This document shows, piece by piece, positions 57,948 to 64,000 of a stretch of DNA of 64,000 nt (positions within the stretch are counted from its first letter, which is position 1; the number at the start of each line of letters is the position of its first letter). Under the pieces are notes generated by a model. It made no database searches. It was not told where the DNA came from and saw nothing but the letters and a program-made list of their open reading frames with translations. Source of the stretch: Bedellia somnulentella (lineage: Eukaryota > Arthropoda > Insecta > Lepidoptera > Bedelliidae); assembly GCA_963576735.1 (NCBI GenBank), contig OY755197.1, forward strand, positions 2,864,501 to 2,928,500, in the 5' to 3' direction. The translations under genes and the position numbers were made by a program.

Positions 57948-59276
57948 CTAGTCGAGAAATAACTGTCTGTTTTCCAAACAATCTACAAAAATCTCATTAT
58001 TTTCTATCAAATCATTATTTGGAAAAGTATTTTTGTTTGAAATGACATTGGTTTTTTTTGTTTTACAATATTCCATGAATAACGGTAACTCTTGAAATAT
58101 TTGTATTAGCGCTTTCCGAGTTACATAACCAGAATTTAAATTATAATAATATTTTATGAATGCCAAATTACTATTTGTATCGAATACGTTTGCATAATTA
58201 TATGAACCTGCATCTAAGTATAACAAATTATTAAATAACTCTACCCTACAGTTGAATAAAGTATTAAATTCACCGAACTTGTATACCGGTAAACAAATGA
58301 TAACATTTGTGTCTTTGATTCTCCTCAATTTATTCCTTATGTTGGCTGCAGTTTCAATATATCCATTGGTTTGGTAAAAATCTGTTTCGCCTATCATAAT
58401 TATGCAAAAATCATCATCGGCAAAACCTTTCGTTTTTTCTTCTATTCCTTCCAGCAACTGTTGAATGTTAGCATTTGGTTTTCTATAATGTATGTATTCG
58501 TATTGCTCTTCAAATGTTTCTTGTACAACATTTGTGATTTTATTATAATGAGTGATAGTACTTATAAGACATACCCTAGGTTTTTTCTTAGTCATAGTGT
58601 TACTTAGTTGATATTTAGCTTGTTCACTTTTTTCCTTTTCATCATATTCCATCTGATTTATCTTGGTTATCTCTCTCATACATTGTGTTCCTTTTAAAAT
58701 TGTTCTTCTTCTTTTTTCTTTATGTTCGTTTGTTTTAGGGGTTCTGATTGGTGTCAAATTTTGAGTTGAGGATGTAAGCAATTTCTTGTAGGTTTCAGAT
58801 TTTTTCTCTATAGCGTTCAAGGATATTTTAAGTTTTGTGTTTTCACTTAATAATTCATCTATTTGTTGATCAGCACTAAGTAAATTTTGTTTCAGTTCGT
58901 GGATTTCTTTTTTTAATTCATCAATTTCTTCTTGGTGGTTTTGGGAACATAAGGTGGGCAAACTATGTAAGCTATCGTTTGCGTTATTACTACAAGAAGT
59001 GGAATTCAATAGTTCTCCATGTACATTTATAAAATTGGATAAATCTCCACAGGAATTTGTTTTACACATTTTTCTCCTTTGTGTGACATTGTCGCAGTCA
59101 GGTAATTCTTCAGTCACACATGAAAAACATCTCCATATTCCTTTATTTAATTGTATGTGACCCATATAGAAGGCTGTGGTGATGTTTAGGCATTGGTAGT
59201 GATAGTTATTATTACATTTAACACACTGTAAAATGTCTTCCTTATTATGTAGTTGACCACAAATTTTACATTTCAT
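57948..59276 (-). CDS. LINE ORF1: PHD-like finger, coiled coil, SGNH-like domain (442 aa)
   Basis: Intact frame. Residues 1-55 form a zinc finger (CKICGQ, CVKCNNNYHYQCLN, WRCFSC) of PHD type. Residues 115-175 form a coiled coil (EEIDELKKEIHELKQNLLSA). A basic KEKRRRTILKG hinge follows. Residues about 230-400 form an SGNH-like fold with RVCLISTITHYNKI (degenerate first block), DDFCIIMIGETDFYQ (block III, with Glu-Thr-Asp instead of the usual Asn-Asp) and VIICLPVYKFGEFN. Two known ORF1 types, PHD and esterase, are thus fused in one protein. It probably coats LINE RNA. 41 bp before ORF2. Confidence 0.88.
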   Translation of the reverse strand: MKCKICGQLHNKEDILQCVKCNNNYHYQCLNITTAFYMGHIQLNKGIWRCFSCVTEELPDCDNVTQRRKMCKTNSCGDLSNFINVHGELLNSTSCSNNANDSLHSLPTLCSQNHQEEIDELKKEIHELKQNLLSADQQIDELLSENTKLKISLNAIEKKSETYKKLLTSSTQNLTPIRTPKTNEHKEKRRRTILKGTQCMREITKINQMEYDEKEKSEQAKYQLSNTMTKKKPRVCLISTITHYNKITNVVQETFEEQYEYIHYRKPNANIQQLLEGIEEKTKGFADDDFCIIMIGETDFYQTNGYIETAANIRNKLRRIKDTNVIICLPVYKFGEFNTLFNCRVELFNNLLYLDAGSYNYANVFDTNSNLAFIKYYYNLNSGYVTRKALIQIFQELPLFMEYCKTKKTNVISNKNTFPNNDLIENNEIFVDCLENRQLFLD

Positions 59277-59858
59277 GATTATTGGTTTTTGTATATATTT
59301 TTCTCAAAATGGGGAATTATTTTTATTATTTCTTGCTGAGCACCCTGATTTTCAACTGGTATTACCAAAATCAGTCACTGTCACTGTCACTTGATGTCTT
59401 AATTCTGTCTGTCAGTTGCCAAATGCTAAATGTCACTTGTCATTATCATTGTGTTGACATTGAAGTTAACATGACATACAGATACCGTCCCAATGAAATT
59501 TATTGGTCACAGCATAGGGTAAACAAAAATATTTGAAAAAGTTTGAAATAATGTGTAAGTTGATTTCCTTTGTTAATTTTAAATTTTTTGTCGTTGTTTT
59601 GTGTTGGATTATAACGGTTATGTTCGTATGTACCTTTTTTCTGATGTTTTCCAGCTTAAATCCAATTTTCTGGCTGTAACTTTGTATGACTTATATGAGT
59701 CAAGGTTAGTTTGATGTTTCGGCACTATTTTGATATGTTTCTATTCACTAAAACTCACAAAGTTGAATTTAATTGCTTGTTTAGCTCTAAGACAATGTTT
59801 ACATTTCGACTACCCCAATAAAAAAAAAAAGAAAAAAGAAAAAGAAAATATAATATAA
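59277..59858 (-). other. 5' UTR of the inner LINE
   Basis: Upstream of the ORF1 start on the minus strand. It would carry the internal Pol II promoter, but no motif is clear. Ends at an A-rich run (plus-strand view) beside the TATATT duplication. Confidence 0.5.
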
Positions 59859-59864
59859 TATATT

Positions 59865-60356
59865 CCCCCGCGTAGTAATGATTCTCATTATGTTAAGTTG
59901 TTTGATATTCTTGAAAATTTTTCTTTTAAGTATAGAGATAAAGTAATAATTGTAGGCGATTTTAATCTTAATTCTTCTTCAACAGAAATCATAAATTATT
60001 ATGAATATTTTGTAGCTTACTGCAAATTGACACAGGAAAATTCGATTTTAAATAAAAACAATAGATGTCTGGACTTAGTTCTTTGTCCTTCTAAGGCAGA
60101 CATATCTTGCCCAAAAATATTGTTGTCTCATGAGCCATTAGTGGATGTAGATGCGCATCACCCTCCTTTAGAGATATCGGTATGTAAACATTTAAATCAT
60201 GAAAGTAATGGGGTAGACAGTGGTACAGGGATGCCGTCGGCGACTCCGTGTAATTCACATACATATAGCTTTGGAACTCAAGATGAACGTAAGCATGAAT
60301 GGAACTTTAAGAAAGCCGATTTTTCGTTATTATATAATATTAATCATAATAAATAA
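59865..60356 (+). pseudogene. LINE endonuclease, C-terminal half (continues 52833-53177)
   Basis: Reads YIPPRSNDSHYVKLFDILEN, VIIVGDFNLNSSS, NRCLDLVLC and VDAHHPPLEISV, followed by a KHEWNFKKADFSLLYN start of the linker. GDFN and the HHPPL block complete the catalytic set. Stops at 60356; reverse transcriptase is missing or unrecognisable beyond. Confidence 0.88.
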
Positions 60357-61998
60357 AAAATAATATTATATAATGGCTAAAAATTTAATATTTCCCGAAG
60401 GATATGCAATGGATTTAGATTCTGTGCTAATGATTATGACTTAAATACCAGAATTAAAGAAAATAAGACAATTATAATTCACACGGACAGTTCATCTTGA
60501 TGCCTAAGCCGTTGTAGGCAGCTATCGTGTCCGCGAGAGGATCACAGGTACACAGGAGGTATACCCTTGTTGACGTTTATGCTATGATGTTTATCACTCT
60601 CTACCAACCCATGCACCTATACACCAGCATATCTATTATGGTTAAGATATCTCAAAGCTACTAAAGATTTTGGCTAAAAATTACTTAAGATTTAAGAAAA
60701 CTTCAGAAGAAAAGTATTTACCCCATTTACTTTGATATCAGTTAAGTATTTATCAAGTTCCAGGTCTAAAGCTGAACTTGAGCTATTTCATTGTTTTTCA
60801 TTTTTATCCTTCGGATTACCCTTCTTGGTATGTATATATTTTTTTTTGTTCGCTGCAATGAACTGACAAATGAGAAGACTTTTCCAGCCAGACCAGGTGA
60901 ACAAGGCGGTCATAATTATAATAATTTATCTTTGATATTGTTGATATTATTTAATTTAAGTAATGGAATTTAGTTTTATTATTGATATTTAAATACATTA
61001 TCTTATTAATTTGCAATACTGAATATTAATGTAAAAAATACAAAGTGTATACAAAACAGGAACAATACATCCACAAATTGTAACTATGATCAATTTTTGA
61101 AACAGAATATTCAATTTATTAAATCAGTAGTAGTCCCCATTTGATGTAAATATTAAATATTGGTTTTAATATCATTACATCAATAAGGCCTCCGCAACAA
61201 AGTGAAAATTCCGGCATCTGCCCAACAGGTTCGCCCAGTCCGGAGACCAAATATAACAAACTTTTTGAAATTACCCGAAAATTCAAATCGTTTTCTATTA
61301 TTATTATTTTAGATTGAGCTACAATTAAACATATTCGTAAAACCTTACATTGTTAAGAATTTGTAAATCTACCTAGCATTAATTGAGTTTATATAGTTAA
61401 ATAATTACAAGTTGTATTTTGCCTTTTTCGGTAAATAAATTTGAATTTGAAGCATCTTGTCCATCGCAAAAGCAGAGTACATTTGCGATCAATTTTTCGC
61501 CTTGAGAATCATTCAAGATGGTCACCATATTGACCAACTTTAACCGTATTAAAGAAATTAAAAACTTGTTCGGGTTTAAGCAGCTGCCTGGGCACCTACC
61601 CTACACCGTGCAGCAGACAATCGACATCCTGGCGCCCATTAATTTTACATTAATTTAGTAGATTGTTTTTGGCGTAATAATATTGATCAAGCGATTCTCC
61701 GTACTGAACTCTTTCAGCCAGCATCTCAGACAAAATAAACAATAGCTCATCCATTATCATTTACCCTACGTCGTTTCAAACTGAGCGACCCAACCAAAGA
61801 GCTGCGGTTACTGTCTATTTTGTTTTGGGAATAGTATCCACCCTCGCGTTTGCGTGCACAATGCTGTGAACATCGCTCCCTGCTATTTTCTCGTCTTCGC
61901 GCCTCTACACTAGGCGAACGCTCTCGTGTACGCCGAACCGGCTTACGAAGAGACCTCTCCGCTGTTATTGGACTATTCGTTGTTCACCTGTTCACCTC
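60357..61998. other. No gene recognised; possible decayed LINE tail
   Basis: The first 600 bp may be decayed ORF2 and 3' UTR of the plus-strand LINE, but I see no RT motif. At 61515-61660 a frame with KNLFGFKQLPGHLPYTVQQT and IDILAPINF is coding-like but unrecognised. Confidence 0.3.
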
Positions 61999-62122
61999 GA
62001 TTGACCTCGGTATCACGCTCCCGTAATACCCACGGTCGATTTACCTCGGTATCACGCTCCCGTAATACCCACGGTTGTCGATTGACCTCGGTACCACGCT
62101 CCCGTAATACCCACGGTCGTTC
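61999..62122. repeat. Three-copy tandem repeat of about 42 bp
   Basis: Units begin '(tt)gacctcggtatcacgctc' and end 'cccgtaatacccacggt', at about 61999, 62041 and 62084. Contiguous, with small differences (tatcac/taccac). Open frames in all phases over this stretch are a by-product of the repeat. Confidence 0.85.
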
Positions 62123-64000
62123 AGCATAACGCTTCCTGTCATCTCCAACACCTCCGTGTTGACTGGCCCTTTTTTTTTTTGGCACCTCCATGCCAATTCT
62201 GCGCTCAATCTATCGTAACTGAGGCTACGACTCCTGCTCTCTTCTCGATCCATGGTGGAGAACTGAAACTGACAAATTTCAGCTTAGTAAACAATCAAGC
62301 CAACCCTCAGTACACATACTTTAGCTTCTTTGATCTCAATGGGCCTAACAATTAGTATAACGCAAATCCAATTTTCTTTTATTGAAATTAAAGGCGACCT
62401 TCGCAAATGCAACTTAAATATTTCACTGATAACAAATGTACGGCTGACTATTTTATTAGAAGGTAGTTGTTAAAAGTTTCGAAATGTTTAATTCTTACTT
62501 TGTATTGCAAACTAATATTTAAACAGTTACTTTATTAATCCTTGGTCATGTAATTCTCTTAAGGATTCACGGTATTATCTTACACACGCTTTGTACAGCT
62601 TTACAGGGGGCCGAAGAAAATGTATAATACCTACTTGGTTTAATAAAGAATATTTTGATTTTGACGTTTTTACCTCAAACGTGAATAATATGAAGACACT
62701 ACAATAAGCGGGTGACTATCTCAAATTTAAAATAAATAATAAAGATATTATGCATCATGATGAGTATTAAAACAACTATGTGTTCCTTTGTATTATGTTC
62801 CAAAACTAGATTCATAAACATAAAAGGCCTCAATATTTTTTTATTTTATTTTTTTAAACTTACAGGTTTGCTAAAATTTCAGTAGTAATTTGTAGCAAAC
62901 CTATAGTGAGTTTGCAGTTGAGTTGTACAAAATATAAAAAAAACAACCTGGATACTCACAACCAGGCATGGTGTAAGCAACGCGAGCAATGCATCACACG
63001 TAATATCGCTCGGACGCGTACTGATACATTACACATTACTCGACCATCCCAAACATCACACTTAGCATGGCATTACATTTCATTCCATTACACTACCATA
63101 GAGCACTGCAGTGTGATGCTGCGTGATTGATCGGTAACGAACGTATGGGTAAGCAAATGAAAGTGATACTTAAAACGATAGCAATAAAAATATCCTAAAG
63201 TCAATAGTTGTTTTAATTATAATAGCAAAAAGTTTTAAATTGTATTCAAAGAGTTCGGTTAACATCGATGAATCCCGTCAACATTCGTCTCAGGCATGTA
63301 TTTTATTTAATTCAGTGTAACTAAAACTCTTACTACATTAAAATCAAATTGTAGTTTTCTAGGTTTACAACTAATGCATTAAGTTTTCATAATTTTGGAT
63401 TAGCACCGGGACATTCAATTTATTTCTAAAATCAAGTTCAATATAATTTATTGATTGATTTTGATAATTGTTTGATATTTAAAATCGTGTTATCTTGACA
63501 TACATTTCGAATCTTTGTAAACATCAAATGAATCCATGCACATTGCTAGTCCTAAGCCTGGACCACACTTGAGTTAAATAAACACGAGTAAAAGTATGAT
63601 GACAAAATAACTTTATTCAAAAGCGTATAAATATTTAAAAAGTAATGGATACATTTCTTCTCTAATCCCGTCTTACTCGCTCACGTAATTCTATAACTAC
63701 CTATAACACTGCTATTCTACCTCATGTGATATATTTATATTCCCATTACACGAAATATTTAATTAATTACACAACACCACACGCCTGATAGTAGGAATTG
63801 TTAGATCTTAGCATCACATGTAATGCTTTAAACAGATGTTGTAATGCCATATGTCATAATTTCAAAGTGTACTGTTTTCGCACGTGTACTCACAATCATA
63901 AACGAAAAATGTTTTAGAAAATTCACTATACGGTATATCGATCCAACATTTCAATATTATTAGATAATCAGAGCTCTATACCAATCTTCAGATCGATAAG
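62123..64000. other. No gene recognised
   Basis: AT-rich. Contains one recognisable repeat fragment at 63180-63230 ('gtcaatagttgttttaatta'), an arm of the fold-back element at 45145-45465. No other exon, RNA gene or terminal structure is evident. Confidence 0.35.

Larger units (their letters stand above)
53178..59858 (-). mobile_element. 6.7-kb LINE inserted in the plus-strand LINE
   Basis: Minus-strand element with ORF1 (57948-59276), ORF2 (57907 down to 53377, itself interrupted), a 5' UTR of about 580 bp and a 3' trailer ending in ATTGT/ATTT repeats. TATATT occurs at both edges (53172-53177 and 59859-59864), and the outer endonuclease frame rejoins as VICVIYIPPRS. An A-rich run at 59817-59850 sits at the 5' edge, which is unexpected for this orientation. 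Confidence 0.8.

Noticed and set aside
59817..59850. A-rich run as the poly(A) tail of a plus-strand element
   Set aside because: It lies at the 5' edge of a minus-strand LINE and no plus-strand element ends there; it may be target-site or junction sequence.
61926..62253. Overlapping open frames on both strands
   Set aside because: They arise from the three-copy tandem repeat of about 42 bp and have no independent support.

Overview
The window looks like a nuclear contig from a moth or butterfly. It carries two conserved animal genes with introns, about 22 copies of one short retroposon whose tail is a TATG-type microsatellite, a Helitron with the TC...CTAG ends common in Lepidoptera, and many nested LINEs. 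There is no prokaryotic gene organisation, operon or CRISPR array.

Left part (1-14 kb, minus strand): the first three coding exons of UBE2H, a ubiquitin-conjugating enzyme, at 13846-13898, 6757-6833 and 4001-4168. The gene runs off the left edge. Its introns hold a cluster of repeats carrying tRNA-like sequences (2.4-3.8 kb), a hAT transposon with a perfect 8-bp target duplication (4990-5987), a Copia remnant, and SINEs.

Middle (14-28 kb, plus strand): the whole coding sequence of the signalling adaptor Crk (SH2-SH3-SH3) in seven exons, 14669-27093, giving 284 residues. Crk and UBE2H are head to head with 770 bp between their start codons. The Crk introns contain a Helitron (16235-17717), many SINEs, a degenerate copy of part of exon 3, and an inverted copy of the start of the last exon. 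That inverted copy differs from the real exon only at synonymous third positions.

Right part (28-64 kb): almost only transposable elements. A 2.6-kb segment downstream of Crk (28668-31251) recurs at 41934-44489. Then come THAP and FLYWCH remnants (32.5-34.9 kb); a LINE whose ORF1 is split by an 801-bp TGTCG-ended element (35.4-40.3 kb); an RNase H-bearing LINE broken by three insertions (44.5-48.6 kb); and a plus-strand LINE (48.7-60.4 kb). That last LINE contains a 6.7-kb minus-strand LINE, which contains a THAP-coding transposon, which contains a SINE. The last 3.6 kb has no recognisable gene.

Two SINE families each share their 3' end with a different LINE present in the same window, which points to two SINE/LINE mobilisation pairs. 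All identifications come from reading the sequence; none was checked by database search.
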